From the NCBI GenBank assembly GCA_964645785.1, contig CAZYAV010000022.1, positions 1 to 44,071 of the forward strand: DNA of 44,071 nucleotides, written 5' to 3'. Positions 1 through 8,277 of this stretch are shown piece after piece. The DNA comes from CALWZE01 sp964645785. Its GTDB lineage: Bacteria; Bacillota; Clostridia; Oscillospirales; Ruminococcaceae. The stretch's first letter is position 1. Every line of letters starts with the position of its first letter. Both the position numbers and the translations under genes were made by a program. The notes below the pieces were generated by a model. It had not been told where the DNA came from. It searched no databases and saw only the letters and a program-made list of their open reading frames with translations.

Positions 1-90
1 CGCCCAAAAGGCAAAGCGGCGCCCCCGCACCGGGGCAGTCGAACAGACGGCGGAAGCCCGGGCGCAGCACTCACCCGGGCGGACGTGCTG

Positions 91-306
91 TCAGCTGTCT
101 TTTTTGCGCCGCGGCTCCGGCTTCGTCAGATGGCCGTCCGGCTCAACCAGCCGGATATTCTCCAGCTGCGCGCGGAAGTTCTGCCGCACCGCCGCAAGGT
201 ACTCCTCCCGCAGCGCCTTCTGCTCCGCCTTTTCCGCTTCGCTCAGGCCGTCCGTCCGGCTCTTACGCGCCAATTCGTTAATGCGGTCAAGCTTCTTCTG
301 TTCCAA
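91..306 (-). CDS. DUF896 (YnzC/UPF0291-like) small protein
   Basis: A 71-residue protein with the start EQKKLDRINELARKS and the LSEAEKAEQKALREEYL segment that typify DUF896, a family of small Bacillota proteins forming a helical hairpin. YnzC of Bacillus subtilis belongs to it, and the molecular role is not settled. The start is taken as TTG because a clear AGGGAGGG lies six bases upstream and the homology begins exactly there; the reading frame stays open upstream for about 1 kb, but only as antisense to the M24 gene. The C-terminus is basic (PEPRRKKDS). It is transcribed divergently from the peptidase gene at 554. Family assignment is fairly secure; function is unknown. Confidence 0.85.
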   Translation of the reverse strand: MEQKKLDRINELARKSRTDGLSEAEKAEQKALREEYLAAVRQNFRAQLENIRLVEPDGHLTKPEPRRKKDS

Positions 307-553
307 ATCCGTCCCTCCCTCCCCCTTTGGGGGAATTTTCTCAGACTGTGCGCCAACCGGCTGCCGGACGCGGCTTTTTCGTGCGGCAGGTGATCCCCGG
401 CGCGTGGCGCGGCTGCTTCGCCGCCGAACCGGCCTGCCGGTCATCCCCGCTGTGGCCGGGCTTTTGCATAAATCCCCCGCGCGGCTCTTCCTTTTTTCGG
501 CAAAATCCGGTAGAATACAAACAATAGACAAAATAACCAAAGAGGTGGAAGCC

Positions 554-1624
<1,071 letters not shown>

Positions 1625-1676
1625 CCCGTCCGGCGGATGCGCCGCGGCACAAAAGCAAAGGATTTACGCGATCAGA

Positions 1677-1704
1677 AGCCCGCGCAGATTTTGCGCGGGC
1701 TTTG
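1677..1704 (+). terminator. Intrinsic terminator of the M24 gene
   Basis: A nine-base perfect stem (AGCCCGCGC / GCGCGGGCT) lies about 50 bases after the peptidase stop, followed by a short TTTGCT run. The weak T-run makes it a moderate terminator. Confidence 0.6.
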
Positions 1705-1754
1705 CTGTCCGCGCGGCCGGGGTCCGCGCTGTACCCGCCCGCGGTCGCTTACGC

Positions 1755-1793
1755 AAAAAACACCGGTATTCCGGGCTTCCCAGAATACCGGTG
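1755..1793 (-). terminator. Terminator of tRNA-Pro
   Basis: An eleven-base perfect stem, CACCGGTATTC with GAATACCGGTG, begins right after the tRNA 3' end in the minus direction and is followed by six T residues on that strand (1755-1760). Confidence 0.85.
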
Positions 1794-1796
1794 CAA

Positions 1797-1873
1797 TGGT
1801 CCGAGTGACAGGAGTCGAACCTGCGGCCTCTTGAACCCCATTCAAGCGCGCTACCAAACTGCGCTACACCCGG
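1797..1873 (-). tRNA. tRNA-Pro (anticodon GGG)
   Basis: The complement folds into a full cloverleaf. The acceptor stem is CCGGGTG/CACTCGG with one G-U pair, the D-arm TAGCGCAGTTTGGTAGCGC, the anticodon stem CTTGA/TCAAG with loop ATGGGGT (anticodon GGG), and the T-arm contains GGTTCGACTCC. The 3' CCA is encoded at 1797-1799. It decodes CCC and CCU proline codons. Confidence 0.95.
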
Positions 1874-1889
1874 TCATGAACCGTTAAAT

Positions 1890-1918
1890 ATAATAACACA
1901 GACACGCCGAAAAAGCAA
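1890..1918 (-). promoter_or_regulatory. Promoter of tRNA-Pro
   Basis: On the minus strand TTGCTT (1918-1913) and TATTAT (1895-1890) are separated by 17 bases, with the tRNA 5' end 17 bases downstream of the -10 box. Confidence 0.65.
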
Positions 1919-2033
1919 GGCCAATTTGCAGAAATTCTGCCGGTTCGGGCAAAGCCGAAAAAAGCGGATGGCGCATTGCCCCGGCGGTGCGGCGGCGAAT
2001 CGCAAAACCGCCCGGCATCCCGTGCTGCGGGGC

Positions 2034-2357
2034 TCACGCTCGCTTTTTATATTCCAGCCCCCACAGCTCCATCGCCCGCATAATCGGCCGCATGGATTCG
2101 CCCAATTCGGACAGGGAATATTCCACCCGCGGCGGCACCTCGGCATACACGGTGCGGGTGACGATCCCGTCGCTTTCCATCGCGCGCAGGCTGTCGGTCA
2201 GCACCTTCTGGCTGACTCCCTCCAGATCCCGCTTCAGCTCGTTAAAGCGCCACGGGCGGGCAAGCAGGTTGCGCATAATAAGCAGCTTCCATTTGCTCCC
2301 GATCAGCTGCACGGTTGTCGCAACCGGGCAGGCCGGCATTTCCTCTTTTGTCATCAT
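2034..2357 (-). CDS. HxlR-family winged-helix regulator, thiol-sensor type
   Basis: A 107-residue MarR/HxlR-fold DNA-binding protein. The domain runs from about residue 10 to 100, with the typical IGSKWKLLIM, RFNELKR, GVSQKVLTDSLRAME and VEYSLSELG segments. A cysteine sits in the N-terminal ACPV segment (Cys10), at the place of the conserved redox-active Cys of YodB, HypR and CatR, which sense quinones, diamide or hypochlorite. Two adjacent ATG codons are possible; the first (2357) is better placed after GGGGGTGG. The gene is divergent from a nitroreductase operon, the same arrangement as YodB targets. A perfect palindrome overlaps its own transcription start, implying autoregulation. Regulation of the divergent operon is inference. 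Confidence 0.9.
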   Translation of the reverse strand: MMTKEEMPACPVATTVQLIGSKWKLLIMRNLLARPWRFNELKRDLEGVSQKVLTDSLRAMESDGIVTRTVYAEVPPRVEYSLSELGESMRPIMRAMELWGLEYKKRA

Positions 2358-2378
2358 ACAAAGCCACCCCCATATCCG

Positions 2379-2405
2379 ATGCAGCATTTTATTTGAATGC
2401 TGCAT
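2379..2405. promoter_or_regulatory. Palindromic operator of the HxlR gene
   Basis: A perfect 10-base inverted repeat, ATGCAGCATT (2379-2388) and AATGCTGCAT (2396-2405) with a seven-base centre, lies between the hxlR -10 box and its ribosome site. It covers the predicted transcription start, so a bound dimer would block initiation. Confidence 0.7.
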
Positions 2406-2409
2406 TTTT

Positions 2410-2438
2410 ATTATAATGCGGCCGCCGCGGTTTTTCAA
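2410..2438 (-). promoter_or_regulatory. Promoter of the HxlR gene
   Basis: Minus-strand TTGAAA (2438-2433) and a consensus TATAAT (2415-2410) are separated by exactly 17 bases. The predicted start falls inside the palindrome at 2379-2405. Confidence 0.8.
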
Positions 2439-2504
2439 TACAGGCCGTCCCATACCGCGCGAGCCGTCCCCGAAGCCCCCGCCCCCAAAAACGCAAATCC
2501 GGCA

Positions 2505-2526
2505 AAGGTTACCCCGCGGGAACCTT
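2505..2526. promoter_or_regulatory. Candidate operator upstream of the redox/SirTM operon
   Basis: AAGGTT (2505-2510) and AACCTT (2521-2526) form a six-base inverted repeat around a ten-base GC-rich centre, about 20 bases upstream of the operon's -35 box. It does not resemble the hxlR palindrome, so it may be a site for another factor. Confidence 0.35.
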
Positions 2527-2546
2527 AGTTACAAAAAAGTGCGTTC

Positions 2547-2575
2547 TTGTGCGGCGGAAAATCGGCCGTTAGAAT
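2547..2575 (+). promoter_or_regulatory. Promoter of the redox/SirTM operon
   Basis: TTGTGC (2547-2552) and TAGAAT (2570-2575) are 17 bases apart, about 30 bases upstream of the first gene. Confidence 0.6.
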
Positions 2576-2606
2576 AATTACAGGAACGGAAACGGATGGG
2601 CTATAC

Positions 2607-3461
2607 ATGAATCGGGCTGGTTTTGTTGCGGATGCCAAAAAATGTGTCGGCTGTGGGCGCTGCGTCCGGGTCTGCCCCGGCGGCATCCTCTCGCTGAACC
2701 CGGCAAGAAAGGTTGAGATTGCGGATTTCAGCGAATTCGGATGGAACGGGTGCTGGAAATGCGAGCACTGCCTCGCCGTCTGCCCGACGGGCGCCATTTC
2801 CGTTTTGGGTCACAGGCCGCAGGACAGCCTGCCGGTTGTGGACAGCGAGGCCGCGGCGCCGGTGATAGACGCCCTGCTTGCGTCCAGACGCTCCTGCCGC
2901 AGGTACCGGGACGAAAACGTCGGCGCCGGCACCATAAACGATATGCTTGCCCGCCTTGCCGGCGCCCCGAACGGCGGCAACAAACAGCAGGTGGAATACA
3001 CGCTGATTGACGACAGGGCGCAGATGAACCGCTTTCGCCGGCTGGCCTATTCGAGGATGGAGGAATTGGCGGCGCAGGGCGTCTACCCAAAGGGGTACGA
3101 CCGGGCGTCGTATGCGGATTTGAAGCGGTGGGAAAAGACGGTTCGCCCCGACATGCTCTTCTGCGGGGCGCCGCATCTGCTCATCCCCCATGCGCCGCTT
3201 GGGCGCGGCGAGCCGGTGCAGGACGTGCTGATTGCCGGAACCTATTTTGAGCTGCTCTGCGCTTCGCGCGGCCTCGGATGTGTTCTGCTCACCTTCCCTC
3301 TGGACGTGCTGGAGCGAATGCCGGACATTCGGGCGATGCTGCAAATCCCGCCGGATCATTACGTCGGCATGGCAATCGGGTTCGGCTACCCGGAAATCCC
3401 CTACGCGCGGGGCGCGCAGAGAAGGACGGAGCCAAGCCGCATCCACCGGCCGCAGTTTTAA
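2607..3461 (+). CDS. Ferredoxin-fused nitroreductase-family flavoprotein
   Basis: A 284-residue cytoplasmic fusion. Residues 10-65 are a bacterial-type ferredoxin with two complete [4Fe-4S] motifs: Cys13/16/19/23 (CVGCGRCVRVC) and Cys49/52/55/59. From about residue 85 onward is an FMN-binding nitroreductase domain, opening with LLASRRSCRRYRDENV. Such fusions pass electrons from ferredoxin-like clusters to FMN and reduce nitro, quinone or other electrophilic compounds; the substrate here is unknown. ATG at 2607 is chosen because the first cluster begins 12 residues later; an in-frame ATG at 2547 overlaps the -35 box. It is first in a six-gene operon, 14 bases before the next gene, divergent from the HxlR repressor. 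Confidence 0.88.
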   Translation: MNRAGFVADAKKCVGCGRCVRVCPGGILSLNPARKVEIADFSEFGWNGCWKCEHCLAVCPTGAISVLGHRPQDSLPVVDSEAAAPVIDALLASRRSCRRYRDENVGAGTINDMLARLAGAPNGGNKQQVEYTLIDDRAQMNRFRRLAYSRMEELAAQGVYPKGYDRASYADLKRWEKTVRPDMLFCGAPHLLIPHAPLGRGEPVQDVLIAGTYFELLCASRGLGCVLLTFPLDVLERMPDIRAMLQIPPDHYVGMAIGFGYPEIPYARGAQRRTEPSRIHRPQF

Positions 3462-3475
3462 AGGAGGATCAGAGA

Positions 3476-4087
3476 ATGAACGCACAGGATTGTCTGCAAA
3501 TTTTACGGCAGGTCAAGGACGCCGCGTTTGCCACCGTGGACGCGCAGGGGCTGCCGCAGGTTCGCATCATCGACGTGATGCTTGTGCAGGATGAAACGCT
3601 CTATTTCTGCACAGCGCGGGGGAAGGATTTTTACGCCCAGCTGCTGCGCGACGGCCACCTCGCCGTCACCGCCGTAGACCGGGCGTTCCGGATGGTTCGG
3701 CTGGCCGGCGTCACCCAAAAGCTGGACGCGCAGAAATACTGGATCGACCGCATTTTTGAAGAGAACCCCAGCATGAATGACGTCTATCCCGGGGAAAGCC
3801 GATCCATTCTGGAGCCGTTCTGCATCGCGGACGCGGCCATCGAACTGTTTGATCTGGGCAGCTCGCCGATTGTCCGGCAGTGCTTTACAACCGGGCGCGG
3901 CGGGGCGCGAAAAGCGGGGTTTGAGATTTCCGACGCCTGCATCGGGTGCGGAAAGTGCAGCGGGCTCTGCCCCCAGCAGTGCATCCGGCCGGGGACGCCG
4001 TTTGAAATCGACCAGAGCCACTGCCTGCACTGCGGCCTTTGCGCCGAAAGCTGCCCCGCAAAGGCCATCGCAAAAAGGAGCGTGTAA
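3476..4087 (+). CDS. Pyridoxamine-oxidase-like (PPOX) split-barrel protein with C-terminal ferredoxin
   Basis: A 203-residue protein. Residues 1-140 are a PPOX/flavin-reductase-like split barrel (FATVDAQGLPQVRIIDVM, LYFCTARGKDFYAQL) that normally binds FMN or F420-type cofactors. Residues 150-200 carry two [4Fe-4S] motifs, Cys155/158/161/165 and Cys183/186/189/193. Together with the preceding gene it could form a flavin/iron-sulfur electron-transfer pair; this is inference. A strong AAGGAGGA precedes the ATG, whereas the longer frame from 3278 only overlaps the upstream gene. The next gene starts three bases after its stop, so translation is probably coupled. Confidence 0.88.
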   Translation: MNAQDCLQILRQVKDAAFATVDAQGLPQVRIIDVMLVQDETLYFCTARGKDFYAQLLRDGHLAVTAVDRAFRMVRLAGVTQKLDAQKYWIDRIFEENPSMNDVYPGESRSILEPFCIADAAIELFDLGSSPIVRQCFTTGRGGARKAGFEISDACIGCGKCSGLCPQQCIRPGTPFEIDQSHCLHCGLCAESCPAKAIAKRSV

Positions 4088-4090
4088 ACC

Positions 4091-5632
4091 ATGGCAGAGG
4101 ATATGCTGCGCATTTTAACGGACAGGGGCGGCCTTTTTCTGGGGCTGCTGGCAGAGCACCTGGAAATTTCCCTGCTCTCTATTTTGATTGCGGTTCTGCT
4201 CGGCGGGCTTGTGGGGATCCTGATTGCGGAATTCCAAAGAGCCGCGAAGCCGGCGCTTGGGATCATCAACTTTTTATACACCATCCCCTCCATTTCCCTG
4301 CTCGGTTTTCTGATTCCCTTTTCGGGGGTGGGCAATGCGACGGCGGTCATCGCGCTGACCGTGTACGCACTGCTGCCGATGGTGCGCAGCACCCACACGG
4401 GCATCGCCAACGTGGATCCCGCCATTCTGGAAGCGGCCAGGGGGATGGGGAGCACCCGGGCGCAGATTCTGTTTAAAATCAAGCTGCCGCTTGCCATGCC
4501 CGTGATTCTTTCGGGCATTCGCAGCATGGTGACGATGACAATCGCCCTGGCGGGCATTGCGTCCTTTATCGGGGCGGGCGGCCTGGGGGTCGCGATTTAC
4601 CGGGGCATTACAACCAACAATGCGGCGATGACGATGGCCGGCAGCCTGCTGATTGCCCTGCTTGCGCTCGCGATGGATTTTGCGCTTGGCTTCATCGAAA
4701 AGCGGATGCGCAAACGCGGTGCGCAGGCCAAAAAGGCGAACCGGGCCATGGCCGTGACGGCCGCCCTCCTCTGCCTTTGCGCAGTGGGCGGCGCGCTGCT
4801 CGGCGCGCGGCCGAAAGACACCATCCGCATCGCAACCAAGCCGATGACCGAGCAATACATCCTCGGCGAGATGCTGGACATCCTGATTGAGCAGGACACC
4901 GGCCTGAACGTGGAGCTGACCCAGGGGGTCGGCGGCGGAACTTCCAACATCCAGCCGGCCATGCAGAGCGGGGAATTCGACCTTTACCCCGAATACACCG
5001 GTACCGGCTGGAACATGGTTCTCAAGCGGGACGGCCTGTATACCGAGCAGCTGTTCGGCGAGCTGGAACGGGAATACGGCGAGCGGTACGACATGCGCTG
5101 GGTTGGGATGTACGGGTTCAACAACACCTACGGCCTGGTTGTCCGCAGCGAAATCGCGCAGCGGTATAACCTGAAAACCTACTCCGATTTGCAGGCCGTG
5201 GCGGGCAGCCTCCGCTTTGGCGCCGAGTACGATTTTTTTGAACGCGAGGACGGCTACGACGCGCTTTGCGAGGCCTACGGGCTGCATTTCGGCAGCACGA
5301 TGGATCTGGATATCGGGCTGAAGTATCAGGCGATCAATCAGGGGCAAATCGACGTGATGGTGGTTTTTACGACCGACGGGCAGCTGGCGGCCTCCGACGT
5401 GGTGGTTTTAGAGGATGACCGGCACTTTTACCCCTCTTACATCTGCGGGAATGTGGTTCGCGCACAGGTGCTGGCGCAGTATCCGGCGCTGGAGCCTGTT
5501 CTGGAAACGCTGAACGGGTTGATCACCGACAGCGACATGGCGGAAATGAACTATCTGGTTGAGACGGAAAACAAGGAGCCGCGGGACGTGGCGGAGGAGT
5601 TTCTGCGCGCACGGCCTTTTGCAGGGAGGTGA
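4091..5632 (+). CDS. Osmoprotectant/quaternary-amine ABC transporter, fused permease and substrate-binding protein (OpuC/OpuF type)
   Basis: A 513-residue membrane protein. Residues 20-205 form an OpuCB/ProW-type permease with several membrane segments and the EAA loop at about 114-133 (EAARGMGSTRAQILFKIKLP) that docks the ATPase. A further membrane segment (219-238) tethers an OpuAC-like binding domain (243-508, TIRIATKPMTEQYILGE onward) outside the cell. The family imports glycine betaine, choline, carnitine or similar compounds. Fusion of permease and binding protein is known in Gram-positive bacteria. Its place between redox flavoproteins and an ADP-ribosylation module is unusual and leaves the real substrate open. 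The ATPase follows after six bases. Confidence 0.92.
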   Translation: MAEDMLRILTDRGGLFLGLLAEHLEISLLSILIAVLLGGLVGILIAEFQRAAKPALGIINFLYTIPSISLLGFLIPFSGVGNATAVIALTVYALLPMVRSTHTGIANVDPAILEAARGMGSTRAQILFKIKLPLAMPVILSGIRSMVTMTIALAGIASFIGAGGLGVAIYRGITTNNAAMTMAGSLLIALLALAMDFALGFIEKRMRKRGAQAKKANRAMAVTAALLCLCAVGGALLGARPKDTIRIATKPMTEQYILGEMLDILIEQDTGLNVELTQGVGGGTSNIQPAMQSGEFDLYPEYTGTGWNMVLKRDGLYTEQLFGELEREYGERYDMRWVGMYGFNNTYGLVVRSEIAQRYNLKTYSDLQAVAGSLRFGAEYDFFEREDGYDALCEAYGLHFGSTMDLDIGLKYQAINQGQIDVMVVFTTDGQLAASDVVVLEDDRHFYPSYICGNVVRAQVLAQYPALEPVLETLNGLITDSDMAEMNYLVETENKEPRDVAEEFLRARPFAGR

Positions 5633-5638
5633 GACGGC

Positions 5639-6454
5639 GTGAAACCGGCAATTGAATTCAGAGAAGTCAAAAAGGCGTATGGCGAAAGGGTCGTGATGGA
5701 GGGATTCTCGCTTGCGGTGGAGCGGGGCGAGTTTGTGACCATTGTCGGCTCGTCGGGCTGCGGCAAAACGACCGCGCTGAAAATGGTGAACGGCCTTATT
5801 CAGCCGACCGCGGGGGACATTCTTGTGGACGGTGAAAATATCCGCGATAAGGATCAAACCCTGCTTCGCCGGAACATCGGCTATGCCATTCAGGGCAGCG
5901 TGCTGTTCCCACACATGACGGTCGAGCAGAATATCTCCTATGTCCCGAACCTGCTGAACCGGCGGGATCGGGAAAAGACCAGGAGCGCCGTGTCCAAATG
6001 GATGGAGATTGTCGGGCTGCCGCAGGAGCTGAGGCACCGCTATCCGTCCGAACTGTCCGGCGGGCAGCAGCAGCGGGTCGGCATCGCCCGCGCCCTGGCC
6101 GCGTCGCCCGAGATTCTGCTGATGGACGAGCCGTTCGGCGCAGTGGATGAAATCACGCGCGGACAGCTCCAGACCGAGCTGAAGCGGATCCACGGCCGGA
6201 CGGGCATCACCGTGCTGTTTGTCACCCACGACATCTCGGAGGCGCTTAGGCTGGGCACCCGGGTGCTGGTGATGAACGGCGGCAAAATCGAGCAGTACGC
6301 CCCGCCGCAGGAGCTGCTGCGGAACCCCGCAACGGATTTTGTGCGGGAGCTTGTGATACGGGAGCGGCGCGCCTGCTATCTACCCGAAGATCAGCTGTCC
6401 GGCTGCGAATTCTGCGGCGCGGCCGGGGAAAGGAGTTCCCATGACCCAGACTGA
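5639..6454 (+). CDS. OpuC-type ABC transporter ATP-binding protein
   Basis: A 271-residue ATPase that energises the fused permease upstream. Walker A is GSSGCGKT (37-44), the Q-loop lies at YAIQGSVLF, the signature is LSGGQQQR (139-146), Walker B is ILLMDEP (159-165) and the switch His is in FVTHD. The start is GTG, preceded by GGGAGG overlapping the permease stop. Unlike OpuCA and OpuAA it has no C-terminal CBS pair, so ionic-strength gating of the usual kind is not expected. The short tail ends in a GCEFCG segment whose two cysteines are unexplained. The macrodomain gene starts inside its 3' end with a 14-base overlap. Confidence 0.92.
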   Translation: MKPAIEFREVKKAYGERVVMEGFSLAVERGEFVTIVGSSGCGKTTALKMVNGLIQPTAGDILVDGENIRDKDQTLLRRNIGYAIQGSVLFPHMTVEQNISYVPNLLNRRDREKTRSAVSKWMEIVGLPQELRHRYPSELSGGQQQRVGIARALAASPEILLMDEPFGAVDEITRGQLQTELKRIHGRTGITVLFVTHDISEALRLGTRVLVMNGGKIEQYAPPQELLRNPATDFVRELVIRERRACYLPEDQLSGCEFCGAAGERSSHDPD

Positions 6455-7211
6455 GCGAAGGCTGTATTTAATCCGGGCACTGCAGCAGGAGGACGCGCAG
6501 TATGCCGCGCTCCCCATCCCCGACGACGAGGCCGGGCAGCGGCGTCTGCTGCGCGCGCTGTTCAACCTGCGGATGCCGGCGCCCGCAAGCGATGCGTTTT
6601 TAGCGGTTCAGGACACCTATTTGCAGCAGGAGCTCCTGCGCAGAGGGGTCACGGAGCTTTCCGGGCTGACCCCGGCGCGGCCGGGCATCTATCTCTGGCA
6701 GGGGGATATCACCACCCTGCGATGCGACGCGATTGTGAACGCCGCAAACGCGCAGCTGCTCGGCTGCTTCTGCCCCTGCCACGGCTGTATTGACAATGCG
6801 ATTCACACCTGCGCGGGGGTGCAGCTCCGGCTCGCCTGCGCAGAGCTGATGAGGCGGCAGGGGCATGAAGAGGAGACGGGCGGCGCCAAAATCACCCCCG
6901 CCTTCAATCTTCCAAGCCACTATGTGCTGCACACGGTCGGTCCGATTGTCGCCGGCACATTAACGCAAAAGCACGCAGGGCAGCTGGCGGCCTGCTATCA
7001 ATCCTGTCTGGAACTTGCCAGCGAGCGCGGCCTTAAAAGCGTCGCCTTTTGCTGCATCTCCACAGGGGAATTCCGTTTTCCCAACGACCGCGCGGCCGAA
7101 ATCGCGGTGCGGACGGTTACCGAATTTATCCAGAACAAGAACAGGGACATCCGGGTGATTTTCAATGTTTACAAGGACTTGGACTACGAGCTCTACAGAA
7201 AGCTGCTCTGA
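6441..7211 (+). CDS. Zn-type macrodomain protein (ADP-ribosyl hydrolase partner of SirTM)
   Basis: A 256-residue protein. Residues 1-80 are a helical lead, then a macrodomain from about 83 to 254 with IVNAAN (98-103), a Cys/His-rich loop GCFCPCHGCIDNAIH (108-122), HTVGP and the phosphate loop CCISTGEFRFP (204-214). The Cys/His loop marks the Zn-containing macrodomains of Staphylococcus and Streptococcus, which remove ADP-ribose placed by the class M sirtuin encoded next to them. Here too the sirtuin gene follows and overlaps by 47 bases, which supports paired function. ATG is preceded by GGGGAAAGGAG. The reaction is known for the family; the protein target here is unknown. Confidence 0.92.
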   Translation: MTQTERRLYLIRALQQEDAQYAALPIPDDEAGQRRLLRALFNLRMPAPASDAFLAVQDTYLQQELLRRGVTELSGLTPARPGIYLWQGDITTLRCDAIVNAANAQLLGCFCPCHGCIDNAIHTCAGVQLRLACAELMRRQGHEEETGGAKITPAFNLPSHYVLHTVGPIVAGTLTQKHAGQLAACYQSCLELASERGLKSVAFCCISTGEFRFPNDRAAEIAVRTVTEFIQNKNRDIRVIFNVYKDLDYELYRKLL

Positions 7212-8040
7212 GCCGCTCGGCCGGCTGCGGCAGGCGCTGCTTGCCGCCGACGCCGTTGTCATCGGCGCGGGGGCGGGGCTGTCCACCGCCGCGGGCTTTA
7301 CGTATACGGGGGAGCGCTTTGGCAGGTATTTTTCGGATTTTGAAGCGAAATACGGCTTTCACGACATGTATTCCGGCGGGTTCTATCCCTACCCCACGCC
7401 GGAGGAATACTGGGCGTACTGGAGCCGGTATATCTTTGTGAACCGCTATCAGGACGCGCCGAAGCCGGTGTATTCGCAGCTGCTTGCACTCGTGCGGCAA
7501 AAGGACTATTTTGTGATTACCACCAACGTGGATCATCAGTTCCAGAAGGCTGGCTTTGACAAGGAGCGGCTGTTCTACACCCAGGGCGATTACGGGCTGT
7601 TTCAGTGCTCGCAGCCCTGCGGGCAGGACACCTACGACAACGAGCAGACGGTTCGCCGCATGGTGGCCGAGCAGGCGGGGATGCGGATCCCCTCTGCGCT
7701 GGTTCCCAGATGCCCCAAATGCGGGCGGCCGCTGACCATGAACCTGCGTTCCGACGACACCTTTGTGCAGGACGCGGGCTGGGTGCAGGCGGCGCGGCGG
7801 TACGAGCGTTTCCTGCGCAGCCGAAAGGGGCGGCACATCCTGTTTTTGGAGCTGGGGGTGGGCTACAACACCCCTGGGATTATCAAATACCCGTTCTGGC
7901 AGATGACCGCAAACAGCCCGAACGCCCTCTATGCCTGCGTCAACACCGGCGAGGCTGGCTGCCCGAACGGGATCGCCGGCAGCTCGATTTGCATTGACGG
8001 GGATATCGGGGACGCCCTTGCGGCGCTGGCAGCGGATTAA
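7165..8040 (+). CDS. Class M sirtuin (SirTM), protein ADP-ribosyltransferase
   Basis: A 291-residue sirtuin-fold protein. The NAD-binding GAGAGLSTAAGF lies at 34-45 and TTNVDHQF at 119-126. The position normally holding the catalytic deacetylase His is Gln140 in TQGDYG. Cys148, Cys152, Cys183 and Cys186 form the zinc site. Replacement of the His and the insertion-rich small domain are traits of SirTM enzymes, which transfer ADP-ribose to a lipoylated GcvH-like carrier and work with the macrodomain protein. The ATG at 7165 lies inside the macrodomain gene; no other ATG, GTG or TTG occurs in frame before the NAD motif. No GcvH-L or lipoate ligase gene is adjacent. It is last in the operon. Confidence 0.92.
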   Translation: MFTRTWTTSSTESCSEPLGRLRQALLAADAVVIGAGAGLSTAAGFTYTGERFGRYFSDFEAKYGFHDMYSGGFYPYPTPEEYWAYWSRYIFVNRYQDAPKPVYSQLLALVRQKDYFVITTNVDHQFQKAGFDKERLFYTQGDYGLFQCSQPCGQDTYDNEQTVRRMVAEQAGMRIPSALVPRCPKCGRPLTMNLRSDDTFVQDAGWVQAARRYERFLRSRKGRHILFLELGVGYNTPGIIKYPFWQMTANSPNALYACVNTGEAGCPNGIAGSSICIDGDIGDALAALAAD

Positions 8041-8248
8041 AGCCCGCGCGGGGAACCGCATGCCCTCCCACAGAACCGGCGGCGCGCCCGCTGCGGCGAT
8101 CGGCCGTCCCCGCCGGTTCGGCGTCCTTTCTCCGCCGGTTTCCGTCCGCGGCGAGCGAGACCTTTTACAGCCGGGAAGCCGCCGTGTCCGAACACAGGGG
8201 CTTTGCGGCTGCATTTTTTGCAAGATGAACCCGGCAGCGTGAAAGCAC

Positions 8249-8277
8249 AAAAGCCGAACCCCTTGGGTTCGGCTTTT
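8249..8277. terminator. Terminator after the SirTM operon
   Basis: An eleven-base perfect stem, AAGCCGAACCC (8251-8261) with GGGTTCGGCTT (8265-8275), has a TTTT end and is A-rich on the other side, so it could work in both directions. It lies about 210 bases past the sirtuin stop. Confidence 0.85.
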
